Shown here: in pieces, positions 1-11,995 of the stretch
Layout: each line of letters begins with the position of its first letter
Position numbering within the stretch: the stretch's first letter is position 1
From: Dioscorea cayenensis subsp. rotundata
Taxonomy: Eukaryota; Streptophyta; Magnoliopsida; Dioscoreales; Dioscoreaceae
Reading direction: 5' to 3'
DNA: 64,000 nt
Assembly: GCF_009730915.1 (NCBI RefSeq)
Contig: NC_052474.1
Coordinates: 5,429,501-5,493,500, forward strand
The notes under the pieces: generated by a model
Told to the model about the DNA's origin: nothing
Databases searched by the model: none
Seen by the model: the letters and a program-made list of their open reading frames with translations, nothing else
Program-made: the position numbers and the translations under genes

Positions 1-114
1 TAATAATAATAAAAGAAGTGTTTTAGGGGTTGTTCAAGCACATGCACACACACACACAATACACTTGCAGAGTTAGATATAAAGTTCTATACAATTTCAT
101 TATTTTCTCTGCAG

Positions 115-330
115 CTGTTCCTGGATGGCCTTTGATTGGGAATTTGCTTCAGTTGAAGGCTAAGAAACCTCATCAGACATTTGCTAAGTGGGCAGAAGTT
201 TATGGACCAATATATTCAATCAAATTGGGATCTAACATGATGGTGGTCTTGAATTCCATTGAAGTTGTTAAAGAGGTAGATTCTTTTTGTCCTCCCTAAA
301 TTTTCTTATTCATGATCTAAACCTTGTTGT

Positions 331-388
<58 letters not shown>

Positions 389-2449
389 GAATGCTAATTC
401 TTATCAAATTTATGCTGTTTGAATTGCAAATCATTTCTGATGAATGGATGATATATATAGGATTAATTTCCACAAAATAAGCTACTTTAAGGGTATGTTT
501 GAATTGGTTGGTTGTGAATGATTGAATGATGGAGATATGCATGAGTAAATGAACAACTCTCTTTAACAAATATTATGAATCTTCTCAGCAGAATTATTGA
601 TATTTTTCGCGTGGCTTTAGCATTTCATTTTTTTCTTCTTTTTTTTTTTCCCAAAAAACTGTCACAGAATGACTAGAAGCCATACTAGCACTGAGTTTTT
701 ACGTTTTACAGGCCATGGTAACTAAGTTCTCATCCATATCAACAAGGAAGCTCTCGAAAGCATTGCAAGTGCTTACATCCAATAAATCTCTAGTTGCCAT
801 GAGTGACTATGATGAGTACCACAAAATGGTTAAGCGTTATGTACTTGCTAGTGTTTTAGGGACTGCAGCTCAGGTTCGGAAATGCTAATGGCTTATCTCC
901 TCTTAAGCATCTGCATATAATCCATTGAAGCATGACTAGGCAAATCATTTGTTCTTAACATGTTCATTTCTAAACCATTATTTACAATTGTCTATCAGAA
1001 ACGAAATCGTATTCACAGAGATATCATGGTAGAGAATACCTTAAATACATTGTTTGCTGAGATCAAGGAAGACCCTAACCGTGCTGTGAACCTCAGAGAA
1101 GCATTCAAGCCTGAGCTTTTCAGGGTAGCCATAAAACAAGTAAGCCTCATTTGCAAATATTTTGAATTGTGTATCAGATGTGAAACTGAACACCTTGTAT
1201 TTACACTGATAATTTCCAGGCTATTGGCAAGGACATCGATTCCATTTATGTGGAGGAATTGGGGAAGGAAATATCGAAGAAAGAAATGTTTGAAATATCA
1301 GTAGTCGACCCAATGATGGGAGCAATTGAGGTTGATTGGAGGGATTTCTTCCCATATATGAAATGGGTTCCTAACAAAAGCATGGAAATGAAAATTCAAA
1401 ACATGGCAACTCGCCGAAGGGCATTGACAAAGGCCCTCATCATGGAGCAAAAGAAACGCATTTCCCGGGGAGAGGTGAGAAATGCTGATTCCAGAAACTT
1501 TTTGTTGTTCCTATCACTATAATCTCTCTCTTGAAAGTCCAGATTCTTATTATTTCTAAAAACTGCCTCTATTTTTTTTATAGAATATTGAATGCTATCT
1601 AGACTACCTATTGTCGGAGGAGAGCACACTGAGTGAGGAACAACTAATAATATTGGTATGGGAATCGATAATTGAAACCTCTGATACAACTTTGGTCACT
1701 ACTGAATGGGCTTTGTATGAACTAGCTAAGAATCCATTGTGTCAGGTATCTTTCAACTTAGTTTTTACTTGCATATATATTTGTTTGACTCTTTGCTTAT
1801 TGAACATGAACATACACAGGATCGTCTTTATCAAGAAATCCAAGAGATATGTGGATCTGAGAAGATCACTGAAGAACATTTGTCACTGATGCCATACTTG
1901 AATTCCGTATTTCATGAAACCTTGCGATACCATACTCCTGTTCCTTTGATTCCTCCTAGAATTACACATGAGGACACTCAACTAGGAGGATATGACATAC
2001 CATCTGGAACAGAGGTGAGCACTCTTGTCCAAATTTATTTGTCCACCAGTGATATCTACGATGATTGAATTTTGATCTGTAATTGACCGTGAATGCTACA
2101 GATTGCCATCAACTTATATGCATGCAACATGAGTAAAAATGTCTGGGATGAACCTAATAAATGGAAGCCGGAGAGATTCCTATCAGGTAACTTCGAGCAA
2201 ATGGATATGTACAAGACAATGGCCTTTGGAGCTGGGAAGAGGGTGTGTGCAGGATCATTGCAGGCAATGCTAATTGCTTGCAGAGTCATTGGAAGACTAG
2301 TGCAGGAATTCCACTGGAGACTGAAAGAAGGCGAAGAAGAGAGTATGGACACAGTTCAACTCACTACTCACAAACTTCATCCCATGCAAGCTTATATTAC
2401 ACCTAGAGAAACGAATGTTTCGGCACACCAATCTACCCAGCTAGCATGA
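115..2449 (+). CDS. KO: ent-kaurene oxidase (CYP701A), 5' end outside window
   Basis: Cytochrome P450 that oxidises ent-kaurene stepwise to ent-kaurenoic acid in gibberellin synthesis, normally on the plastid envelope or ER. Exons read here: 115-275, 712-873, 999-1139, 1220-1474, 1584-1745, 1820-2014 and 2102-2449; all introns are GT-AG and the phases join. They give about 474 residues. The exon with the N-terminal membrane anchor must lie before base 1. The proline hinge region starts [20 protein letters not shown]. The I-helix motif is ETSDTT, the ExxR motif is ETLR, PERF is intact, and the haem loop is [10 protein letters not shown] with its Cys ligand. The block [27 protein letters not shown] is typical of plant KO. 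Nothing suggests decay. Intron 2 holds a long CT microsatellite. Confidence 0.95.
327..386. repeat. (CT)n microsatellite in KO intron
   Basis: Roughly 27 uninterrupted CT dinucleotides inside the intron between the first two KO exons seen in the window. Likely length-polymorphic. Confidence 0.95.
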
Positions 2450-3448
2450 AATTAGCATCAATGCTTCATCTGTGTTCTTTCTGCTTTTCCATATGTTGCT
2501 TTTGTGATTTCTCTTTGTATCATGCAAAACTGTCACTGTTTTGTGCTAGCTTTGTATGAATTTACTTCTTGTCAAATAAATAGATGTGCAAATTGCTCTT
2601 TGAATTCTCAATTGGGAATTGTTGTCTTCAATATACCAAAACTTCATACATTTGTCTGCATTGCTGATGCTCTGTCTCACAGGAAAGGTATAAGTATAAC
2701 TACCATAAACAACTATTTTTGTTTTAAAGTGTACTTTATTAAGAAAAATTGCATAAAAATCAATGAAATTTGCTAACTTGTTGATAGCTTTAAAGCTTGA
2801 ATTATCTCTTATCATTTCAGTTATCTCGGACTACTGATTAAGCTTTAGACTCAGAAGTCAAGTTACTAAAAGATAATGAGTTTTTATTTTTATTGTCCAT
2901 GTTGTGTGCTATAGACGAAAGTAAACTTTGTTTTCTTAATTTTTTATTTTATTTATTTGCTTTCGCAAACTGAACGTTGGTGAATAAATGGGAAATAATT
3001 CCATGATGGATAGATACAAAATGGACATTTGTGTACTCTTGTTGTATTATCCACAATGTATTATTGCAAACAGGTGCCATTCTGCCATCTCCTCACTGAA
3101 ATAATTTTTTTTTTAAATGATTTTATCTTTTTGTTTTTTGTTGTTAATATTCCTCTGAAAACCTCCAAATGTGATAATATCCATGAATACATGACATACA
3201 AAAGCAAATACTCCAACTGCTTTAAGACAAAAGATTACATGTTTAAAATAAATGTATCATATAGATTAGCATGTAAAACATCCCAGGTTTGTGAGAAGTT
3301 AACTAAATTAAAATTAATAGAAACCATTTAAATCTATTTGTATAGTATTTAAGACCATTCAAGTTATAATTGAAAGTAGATTTGAATGGTTCTTGATCTT
3401 TTAGTAATATAAATAAGGGCAAAAAATTAAATTCAAGTTTAAATTAAC
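2450..3448. other. Intergenic, KO 3' flank
   Basis: AT-rich sequence after the KO stop. It should hold the KO 3' UTR and polyadenylation region. Only short open frames without recognisable domains are present, and I see no gene. Confidence 0.6.
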
Positions 3449-3842
3449 TTGTCTGTCCTTTAAATGAGAGGTGTTTATCACCTATTAGTCATTAAAAAAA
3501 ACTCTGTCCTTTCATTGAGAATTAATCAGAAATTGTGATACTTTGCAGAATAGAGACTGAATAGTTTCAAAGATCTTACTAAAACACCAAAAATAGACTG
3601 ACTAGTGACTGACTTCAAGTCATATTCAGGTGAGATAGAAAATTAAGAAATAACAAAGCTAATATTAAACAATGCACTTGTAAGAATACTATGAATCTCA
3701 CAAGAGCCTGAACTCCACAAATCATCAACATCTTTAATCCATATCCTCAATACTAGTAACTTGTGCCACATTTGGAAAGATGGGTGTCACCCATCTTTGT
3801 GATGATCCACATTGAGGATCTAAATTTGCCAATTGCTACACT

Positions 3843-4190
3843 TCAGACATGTATATCTCTTTCACAAGTGGAAACCTTATAATAGTGAATAGATGAGAGC
3901 GAGTCATGGTGGACAACAACCAGCCTTTGAAGCTCACTAGGAACCTCATGATCGCCGTTATAGATTGCGACCGCCTCCGCGCAATGGGAGAAGACAATGA
4001 GCTGAGTTGATCCATATTGAAGTCCGAATTGCATTGCATGTATAATGGCAACTAGTTCAGTTTCAAGTGAAGAGTATGTCCTCACTAAATATGAAAGTGA
4101 ACATTTGCCAGTTGAATGGAACAGTATGACTCCTACGCCAGCAATGTGTTGATCATTTGTAAAGGCTCCTTTTGATAGTGCAATTGCCAT
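3843..4190 (-). pseudogene. RNase H-like fragment, array copy 1
   Basis: The 115-residue frame resembles the RNase H-like (RVT_3 type) domain found at the end of plant non-LTR retrotransposon polyproteins and in solitary plant RNase H-like proteins. It shows AGVGVILFHSTGKC followed by the helix SSLETELVAIIHAMQFGLQY, where Glu is the expected second acidic residue. One extra T in the stretch at 3857-3864 (ctcttt against ctctt in the other copies) shifts the frame and ends the protein early. No reverse transcriptase is adjacent. It is best read as a decayed fragment. Confidence 0.7.
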
Positions 4191-4537
4191 TTGATGGGAC
4201 TAGTATTTTGGTACCTTTTTACAACTCAAACCATGAGGTATCTGTCTGTCCCTTAAACAATCATTTAAATAGAAGGCGCTTGTCACCTAGCCACAAAATA
4301 AAATTAAAAAAAACTTTATCCTTTCAAAGAGAATTAATCAGAAATTGTGATACTTTGCAGAATGGAGACTGAATAGTTTCAAAGATCTTACCAAAAACAA
4401 ACTGACTAATGACTGATTTCAAGTCATGTTCAAGTGAGACAGAAAGTTAAAAAATAAGATAGCTAATATTAAACAATGCACTTGTAAAAATACTATATAT
4501 CTTAAAAGAGCCTAAATTCTACAAATCATTAATGTCT

Positions 4538-4963
4538 TTAATCCATATCTTCAATACGAATAACTTGTGCCACATTTGGAAAGATGGGCGTCTCCCATCT
4601 CTGTGATGATCCACATTGAGGAGCTAAATTTGCCAATTGCCACACTTCAGGCATGTATATCTCTTCACAAGTGGAAACCTTATAATGGTGAATAGAGGAG
4701 AGCGAGTCACGGTGGACAACAACCAACTTTTGAAGCTCACTGGGACCTTCATGTTCGCCGTTATAGATTGCGACTGCCTCCGCGCAATTGGAGAAGACAG
4801 TGAGCAGAGTTGATCCATGTTGAAGTACGAGTTGCATTGCATGTATAATGGCAACTAGTTCAGTTTCAAGTGAAGAGAATGTCCTCACTAAACATGATAG
4901 TGAACCTACGCCAGCAATGCGTTGATAATTTGTGAAGGTTTCCTTTGCTAGTGCAATTGCCAT
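4538..4963 (-). pseudogene. RNase H-like fragment, array copy 2
   Basis: A 141-residue frame collinear with copy 4 but lacking 10 residues (VILFHSTGKC) because of a clean 30-nt deletion, which removes a core beta strand of the RNase H fold. The strand that normally carries an SDS motif reads SNC here, so the usual catalytic Asp is absent. It extends into the shared tail with YMPEVWQLANLAPQC. Non-functional as an RNase H by these features. Confidence 0.7.
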
Positions 4964-5337
4964 TTTATTGGGACTAGTATTTAGGTACTTTTTTACAAAT
5001 AGTTTAGATTATAGACAACTCAAACCATGAGATATCTGTCTGTCTCTTAAAAAATCTTTTAAATGGAGGGTGCTTGTCGCCTATTACCCATAAAAAAAAT
5101 AAAATAAATAAAAAATAAAAAACTCTATCCTTTCAATTAGAATTAATCAGAAATTGTGATACTTTGCAGAATGGAGACTGAATAGTTTCAAAGATCTTAC
5201 CAAAAAACACCAAAAACAAACTGACTAATGACTGATTTCAAGTCATGTTCAAGTGAGACAGAAAGTTAAAAAATAAGATAGCTAATATTAAACAATGCAC
5301 TTGTAAAAATACTATAAATCTTAAAAGAGCCTAAATT

Positions 5338-5769
5338 CTACAAATCATCAATGTCTTTAATCCATATAACTTGTGCCACATTTGGAAAGATGGGTGTTTC
5401 CCATCTCTGTGATGATCCACATTGAGGAGCTAAATTTGCCAATTGCCACACTTCAGGCATGTATATCTCTTCACAAGTGGAAACCTTATAATGGTGAATA
5501 GATGAGAGCGAGTCACGGTGGACAACAACCAACCGTTGAAACTCACTAGGACCTTAATGTTCGCCGTTATATATTGCGACCGCCTCCGCGCAATGGGAGA
5601 AGACAGTGAGCTGAGTTGATCCATGTTGAAGTCCGAGTTGCATTGCATGTATAATAGCAACTAGTTCAGTTTCAAGTGAAGAGAATGTCCTCACTAAACA
5701 TGATAGTGAACCTACGCCAGCAATGCGTTGATAATTTGTGAAGGTTTCCTTTGCCAGTGCAATTGCCAT
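5338..5769 (-). pseudogene. RNase H-like fragment, array copy 3
   Basis: Has the same 30-nt deletion as copy 2. A GAA-to-TAA change also puts a stop right after AVAIYNGEH, so the frame is split into 71- and 64-residue pieces. Its 3' tail lacks the 16-nt segment cttcaatacgaataac present in copies 2 and 4. This is the most damaged of the four copies. Confidence 0.7.
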
Positions 5770-6163
5770 TTTATGGGGACTAGTATTTAGGTACTTTTTT
5801 ACAAATAGTTTAGATTATAGACAACTCAAACCATGAGATATCTGTCTGTCTCTTAAAAAATCTTTTAAATGGAGGGCGCTTGTCGCCTATTACCCATAAA
5901 AAAAATAAAAAAAAAATAAAAAATAAAAAACTCTATCGTTTCAATGAGAATTAATCAGAAATTGTGATACTTTGCAGAATGGAGACTGAATAGTTTCAAA
6001 GATCTTACCAAAAACACCAAAAACAAACTGACTAATGACTGATTTCAAGTCATGTTCAAGTGAGACATAAAGTTAAAAAATAAGATAGCTAATATTAAAC
6101 AATGCACTTGTAAAAATACTATATATCTTAAAAGAGCCTAAATTCTACAAATCATTAATGTCT

Positions 6164-6619
6164 TTAATCCATATCTTCAATACGAATAACTTGTGCCACA
6201 TTTGGAAAGATGGGCGTCTCCCATCTCTGTGATGATCCACATTGAGGAGCTAAATTTGCCAATTGCCACACTTCAGGCATGTATATCTCTTCACAAGTGG
6301 AAACCTTATAATGGTGAATAGAGGAGAGCGAGTCACGGTGGACAACAACCAACCTTTGAAGCTCACTGGGACCTTCATGTTCACCGTTATAGATTGCGAC
6401 CGCCTCCGCGCAATTGGAGAAGACAGTGAGCTGAGTTGATCCATATTGAAGTCCAAGTTGCATTGCATGTATAATGGCAACTAGTTCAGTTTCAAGTGAA
6501 GAGTATGTTCTCACTAAACATGAAAGTGAACATTTGCCAGTTGAATGGAACAGTATGACTCCTACGCCAGCAATGAGTTGATCATTTATGAATACTCCCT
6601 TTGCTAGTGCAATTGCCAT
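6164..6619 (-). pseudogene. RNase H-like fragment, array copy 4 (longest)
   Basis: Uninterrupted 151-residue frame with AGVGVILFHSTGKC, the SSLETELVAIIHAMQLGLQY helix and the tail through EVWQLANLAPQC. The position expected to be Asp in the third strand is Asn (VFSNCAEAV). The ancestral unit probably looked like this copy. Whether it is ever translated is unknown. It has no intron, no obvious promoter, and no partner retrotransposon domains nearby. Confidence 0.65.
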
Positions 6620-6634
6620 TTGATGAGGACTAGT

Positions 6635-7686
6635 GATCTACATAATGAAAAGAAAAAGTAAAAACAGTAAATTACAGCACTGAATTTTGTAAAAGTAATT
6701 TATATTTGAAATGAATTGTTATATACTACTGGAGCCATCGGCAATGAAATACTACTGTAACAAATTTTATTTCAAATGATATAACATATCTCTAGTATTT
6801 ATTGGTTTTAATTTGAGAAATTAGAAAAGAAAAATTAATAAATACAAATACATAATAATTATTTATTTAATTTTAAATAAGATGAAGAAGTCACACGTGT
6901 CAAAGTCGTCGTGGGAATCATTTTTTATTTGACAAGTTGAAAAATAATAACTACAAAAATATAATTATTATTTATTTATTTTTAGATAGGATAAAGTTGT
7001 GCGCGGCTATTTTAAATATTCACGCGCGAATCGTGGCGCGTAAAATAACTTATATAATAAAAAAAAAATCATAAAATTAAACTAACAAAACTTAGTAAAT
7101 AATAATAATATATACTCCCTCCATTATTTTTTTTATTTCTCATATATATATATATATATTATTTTCTAACATCAACAAATATTTATTATTTTTTTTTTCT
7201 AAAATTACTCTTAACATTTCATTGTTGAAATTAAATAAAAGAGAAAATTGTGAAGGTAGAAATTAAGGGTGATTTTGAAAAAATAATTAATTTTTTATAA
7301 AATTTTGTGAAATAATTAAACTTCTTAATACATGATATTTGGTTAACTACGACAAATAAAAAAGAAACGGAGAGAGTAATAACTACTTGATGTAATGGAA
7401 TGTTACAATGATGATAAATTAGCAAACCTATGATCGAATATATGAACGATAGTATTATTTATGGATTTCTTGTGAGATGATGTCGTTTTCTTCTCTTCTA
7501 GAGTTGCATGATAGAAGATTTATTAATCAGATCTAATTTCTAAAATATCTTCTCGATATATACAAGATAAAACTCTAATCGCTTCATGTGATTTTTAGCT
7601 GAATTAATAAATTTTTAAATCATCATCAAATCACCGTACCTATCTCTCTCCTGACACCACCTTATAGAGGCGCACTTGTAACATTT

Positions 7687-7719
<33 letters not shown>

Positions 7720-7724
7720 TGGAA
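6635..7724. other. Intergenic with a Stowaway-like MITE
   Basis: AT-rich spacer between the RNase H array and the LOB gene. It holds a 262-bp TIR element (listed separately), a short G+C-rich patch around 7000-7042 with several cgcg motifs, and an (AAT)n run at 7690-7720. No gene seen. Confidence 0.6.
7115..7376. mobile_element. Stowaway-like MITE, 262 bp
   Basis: Begins CTCCCTCCATTATTTTTTTT and ends with its inverted counterpart (aaagaaacggagagag), flanked on both sides by TA at 7113-7114 and 7377-7378. CTCCCTC termini with a TA target duplication are the signature of plant Stowaway (Tc1/mariner-derived) elements. No coding capacity. Confidence 0.75.
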
Positions 7725-8080
7725 TCATACCGAGGAGGTTGGCGATTGTTGGGCTCGAAGGTGGTTGAGGTGCTGGCGAACGCTTTCAAGCTCCTTCTTT
7801 GTGGCTTCAGTCTTGGCAAGCAAGTGTTGGGCAATGTCGGCGGCGGCATGGACCGGATCTCTCCGCCGAGCCTTTGCTTTGGAGATCAGACTCTCCGCCA
7901 TCTGATCCCTCAACTCCGGCCGCATCTGATTGACTAACTCTACGAACCGTGCCAAGCCAACGTGCCGATCAACCAAAATGACTTCACTGGAGCGATTGGC
8001 CGGGAAGTAACGGGCCAATGGGCAGTCGGAGTTGCATCTCATGCGGAGGTAATTGCACGCCGCGCATGCAGCCCTTGAAT

Positions 8081-8116
<36 letters not shown>

Positions 8117-8126
8117 CATCAGCCAT
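7725..8126 (-). CDS. LOB-domain (LBD) transcription factor, short, single exon
   Basis: 133-residue plant-specific DNA-binding protein. After an acidic start and nine serines (a GCT/CTG microsatellite in the gene), the LOB zinc motif CX2CX6CX3C is complete: C21, C24, C31 and C35 in CAACNYLRMRCNSDC, followed by PLARYFPANRS. The usual Gly-Ala-Ser block (FGASNV-like) is replaced by RHVGLARFVELVNQM. The conserved RDPV region and a weak leucine-repeat helix (HLLAKTEATKKELESVRQHL) remain. The C-terminus is only about 25 residues after the domain. It resembles the divergent LBD branch with LARFV..L rather than the canonical class I proteins. The start is the only Met before the domain. Expression cannot be judged. 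Confidence 0.85.
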
Positions 8127-9078
8127 GGTTGGCTAATAACTGGGGAATTAATTAATTAATTAATAGGGATTTGATCATAATGATGATGATGATGGAGCAA
8201 AGATATATGGTTCCTTTATTGGATATTTTTATAGTGGAATTCTTGGAAAAGAAAATCTTATCTACTGGTATGAGTTTGAACAATGTGATTTAAAATTATA
8301 TATCTCTTATATTAAGTAATTTCAAAAGTTTAAATTAAAATTTTGCCGATCATGGACATAGATATGATAAGATTTACTGGAGTGTATTTTTTTTTTGTTC
8401 TTTCAATCTTTTTTTTATTTTCCATTCTATTTTATAAGATGGACACGTGCTCACTGACTAATATCATAACAAGGATTGACACTTAATCCCTTGATCTCTC
8501 GATTGGTGATCAATATTGTGAGAGCGAATTAATAATCCTTCATTTTTCTGCAATCAAAGTAGTCTTAAAAAAGCAAAAAACAAATTCTAAATTAAAATGT
8601 TTAGTTTATGCAATTTAAAAAAATTATCTAAATAGATCTCAATTTATTTCAAATTTTATTTAATAATTATATATATATATATATATAGCCCATGATCGAC
8701 ATGGAGGGGTTATAACCTACATCCCACTGTTCTTAATATATATATATATATATAATTAATACTTTATCATACAAGCTTTTGTGGAATAAATATGCACAAG
8801 AAAACTCTAGCAATATCAAATGTACATTTCATAAACAAAATTATGGAGATTAGAGTACATTAATGACCTGTGATCTTTGACCATAATCCAAAACTCCAAA
8901 CAGCACAATAAAGAATACAAACCCATCAATAGAATTTAAAATGATGAATTCCTGGCGTGTTGAACTAATCATACATGAATGTCATCAGAGACGAGGCTAA
9001 AAGAGTACAAGACACATGACATTATTAAATACTTGTATCTTAGCTTCAAGAATGTGTTCTGGTATTTGTGATCGAAAT
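8127..9078. other. LBD 5' flank and MPP beta 3' flank
   Basis: AT-rich spacer. The left part is the upstream region of the minus-strand LOB gene, with an (ATTA)n run just before its start and an (ATG)n run at about 8178-8193. The right part should include the MPP beta 3' UTR. Two TA microsatellites lie near 8672 and 8739. No gene seen. Confidence 0.6.
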
Positions 9079-11995
9079 TTATGTTGTCCGAGAGCAAGTC
9101 TGTGAGCGAAACCATTCATGATGAGGCAATTTGCTGAGTGGTCCAACTGCAGCAACGGCAACATCCTGGAAAATGCATTTGCAAACAGATTTATGTGCTC
9201 ATAGTGATTGATGTTCAACCAAAATTTCCAAAATGCAGTCATTTTAGGCAGAAAGATTTGAGTGAGAAAGTATGCTCGCCTTGTTAATTATGAAATTTTT
9301 TGCTGTCTCTTTCACTGTCGAAGTATCCACTGCATCTATGCGAGCGAACAGCTCTAAGAATGGGATGACCCGGCCATAAGTTAGCATCTGTATCAAATAG
9401 GAGGGGGGTTATTTTTTTGAAGTAATTTGGCTGGGAACTGTAGCCTCCCGAGACTTGAAGAAGGAACATTATGATCATGGTATAAATCAAATCGCATTGC
9501 AACAAACCTGGCGACCATTGTTCTCGGCAACCGCTGTGGATCCATCAATATGGAGCAAAAGTGCAGATTTTAACTGCATAAGGGGGACCGACATACTGAA
9601 TTAACATGGGAACAAAATATGATATCACCAAATATAACAAGGAGGGAAAAGCTACTAGTTCTGTGTGTGTCCAAAGTTCCAAACTTGCTCTTCAATGAAT
9701 TATTCTAAACAAAACTAAAATGTGCAAAAAAAAAATAATGGATAACAGAGAACAAGCACCAAACCAAGCCATTAAAACAAAATCTGCACATTCTCCAGAA
9801 AATAAACACCCAATTACTTTTATTTTCAGGGAAAACTAAAGAGAAAAAAGATAAGGAAACCACCAGAAAAAGTAAGGAGCACTGGAGGGTTGACTACAGT
9901 TCACAGTTCATAAGGATTTAGTCTAATTTATCTAGAATAATTTTTCCAAATTATAAGCATTCAAAACATACAACTTCCTCTAAAAGAAAACTTTGTTAAT
10001 CTTACCTGGTTCCGAGCTCTCACTAGTTCTGCTTCTGACACTTCATAAGCTAGTCTAGTAATCTCTTGCATTATCACACATGACAAATCATGCAAACAAT
10101 TAGGCTGCCAAAATGATAACCAGAAGTGGTGTTAAACTTAATACAAATCATGCAAGCAACTAGACTGCCAAAACGATAACCAGAAGTGATGCTAAACATA
10201 AAGGGCGGCATACTCGAAGATATTTGAAAACCCAAACAAGAAAGGAATCTTAGAAAGTCAACAAAATAAGATGCCAATCAGAGGCATAGATAAACATACT
10301 ATTGCTTACACTAGACATATCTCCATGATTTTTGTAACATTTTGGTATCATGTATCAAAGTAGACAAGCTACAAAATTATTAGTAGATGGACACAAATTC
10401 TCATCATACCAAATGCAGCATTGTATCTCATGTGTTGAATCAAAATGATAAATATAGAAACTATCATCTGGAAAGAAATAGAATCCGAAAAAGTCTTACA
10501 TTTAAAAAACAAAAAAGGGCTCCAGGAAAAAAATAAATAAATTCAAATCACTGGATGCAATAGGGATTACCATTCCAGTGGCATAGATGCCAAACAATCC
10601 TGTATCAAGATAGTTGGTATTGAAGGCCATCATACTCTCTGCCAGGTTATCAGTGCTAACTCGGCGTGCTAGTTGAGACCTGAACAGCAGTTAATAGCAT
10701 TAGTCATTTTCACAACATTCAGTAAAAGATAAGTCCCAGTAAGTCCCAGTAAAGAACTTCTCTCACCCCGAACAGTTACCCACGCCAACACTGCTATTCC
10801 AAGATCCCCACAAGCTTTGAATGACCATAAGCGGTATAGAATTTGGGTCGGTCCATGCCGAACCTTTAAAGGCAATTGCCAAATGTGCCAGGGGCATATC
10901 CTCATTGTCCACTCGAACCTACACAATTCACAGCATTTCAGAGCACAGTAACAAGCAAAAACATGAGCTACAATGACAGCAAACATAGATGCAGACCTCC
11001 GAACCAGTAAAGACAGCAGGATTCTCCTGAGCAAGCTGAGCAGCAGCAGTGGGAGTCCTAGCGAATCTCGTAAACAAACTTTCAACCATATCAACAATCT
11101 CTTCATGCTTAACTGCACCAGCAGCAGACACAACCTAGAAACATACACAACATTCAAAACTCAGACAAAGCACTCTCATTTTTCACTGACAAGAGTTCGG
11201 CAGGCCTCAAAATATACCATTCTAGGACCAGTGTAGTGTGTTTCAATATAATTCTGCAAATCAGATCTAGATATGGATTGAATAATCTCTTCTGGTCCTA
11301 ATATTGTGTTGCCAAGCGGATGCCCGTGGAACGCTGCCTCATGCAAGTGATCAAATATCACTTCTTCCATTTGCCCATGAACCTGTCTAACAAGCAAATC
11401 CACAAACACCTTCGTGGCAAACAAAAACAGGAGAAAACTATGAAATGTTAGGACCTCTTACCTCTTCCATCTCTCGGAGGATAACACCACGCTCTCGTTT
11501 GATAGCATGGTCGGGGAACTTCGAATTCTGGAGGATGTCCGCGAGCACGTCGATGGCGACGGGGACGTCACGGCGGAAGACGTCGGCGAAGAAGGTGGTT
11601 TGCTCGCGAGACGTGTAGGCATTGAGTCGGCCGCCGAGGTTCTCGATCTCCTCCTCCAGGGAGCGGGCGGTCCGGCGGCGGGTGCCCTTGAAGATCATAT
11701 GCTCGAGGAAATGCGCGGTGCCGTTGGTGCCGGGAGCCTCGAATCGGCTGCCGGAATCGATCCAGACACCGACAGAGGCCATGTGGGAGGACGATGACTG
11801 GGTGGCGACGCGGATGCCATTCAAGAGAGTGGAGACACGGACCTCTGGGGAGCGGAACAAGGGAGCATGGTCACAGACCGGGTCATCAGAGGCATTGGGC
11901 TTGGCGACGGGGAGGGATGAGAAAAGGCGAGCTCGGAGAAGAGTGGAAGTGAGGCTTGTGATTCTTCTCCGGTAGCGAGAGAGTGAGGACGCCAT
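9079..11995 (-). CDS. Mitochondrial processing peptidase subunit beta
   Basis: Zinc metalloprotease subunit that removes presequences from imported mitochondrial proteins. In plants it is also the core subunit of respiratory complex III. Nine exons: 11462-11995, 11218-11382, 10997-11134, 10767-10918, 10571-10679, 10006-10104, 9508-9573, 9280-9387 and 9079-9165. The 485-residue protein fits the family's ~500-530. The N-terminus is a Ser/Arg-rich mitochondrial presequence. The inverted zinc motif HFLEH is at residues 95-99, with the distal Glu at about 175 (ILREMEEV), so the catalytic set is complete, as expected for beta rather than alpha. AFNTNYLDTGLFGIYA and MLTYGRVIPFLELFARIDAV are family blocks. 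The last intron (9166-9279) needs a GC donor, and the start of exon 6 has been duplicated next to it. Confidence 0.96.
10083..10202. repeat. 60-bp tandem duplication across an exon acceptor
   Basis: Two adjacent ~60-bp copies (10083-10142 and 10143-10202), about 85% alike. Each contains, on the minus strand, a ggcag acceptor followed by the first bases of MPP beta exon 6. The copy nearer exon 6 is used in the model. The other is a potential decoy acceptor in the intron. Confidence 0.85.

Larger units (their letters stand above)
3449..6634. repeat. Four-copy tandem array, ~0.8 kb unit
   Basis: Four head-to-tail copies of a 793-806 bp unit. The marker gtctgtc occurs at 3451, 4244, 5038 and 5844, and the block starting gagaattaatcagaaattg recurs at the same spacing. 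Each unit carries, on the minus strand, one decayed RNase H-like fragment. Copies 2 and 3 share a 30-nt in-frame deletion. Copies 2 and 4 share a 3' segment that copy 3 has partly lost. This mosaic points to unequal exchange rather than simple stepwise duplication. Confidence 0.93.

Noticed and set aside
11507-11975. Plus-strand frames opposite MPP beta exon 1
   Set aside because: Shadows of the coding exon with no recognisable domains.
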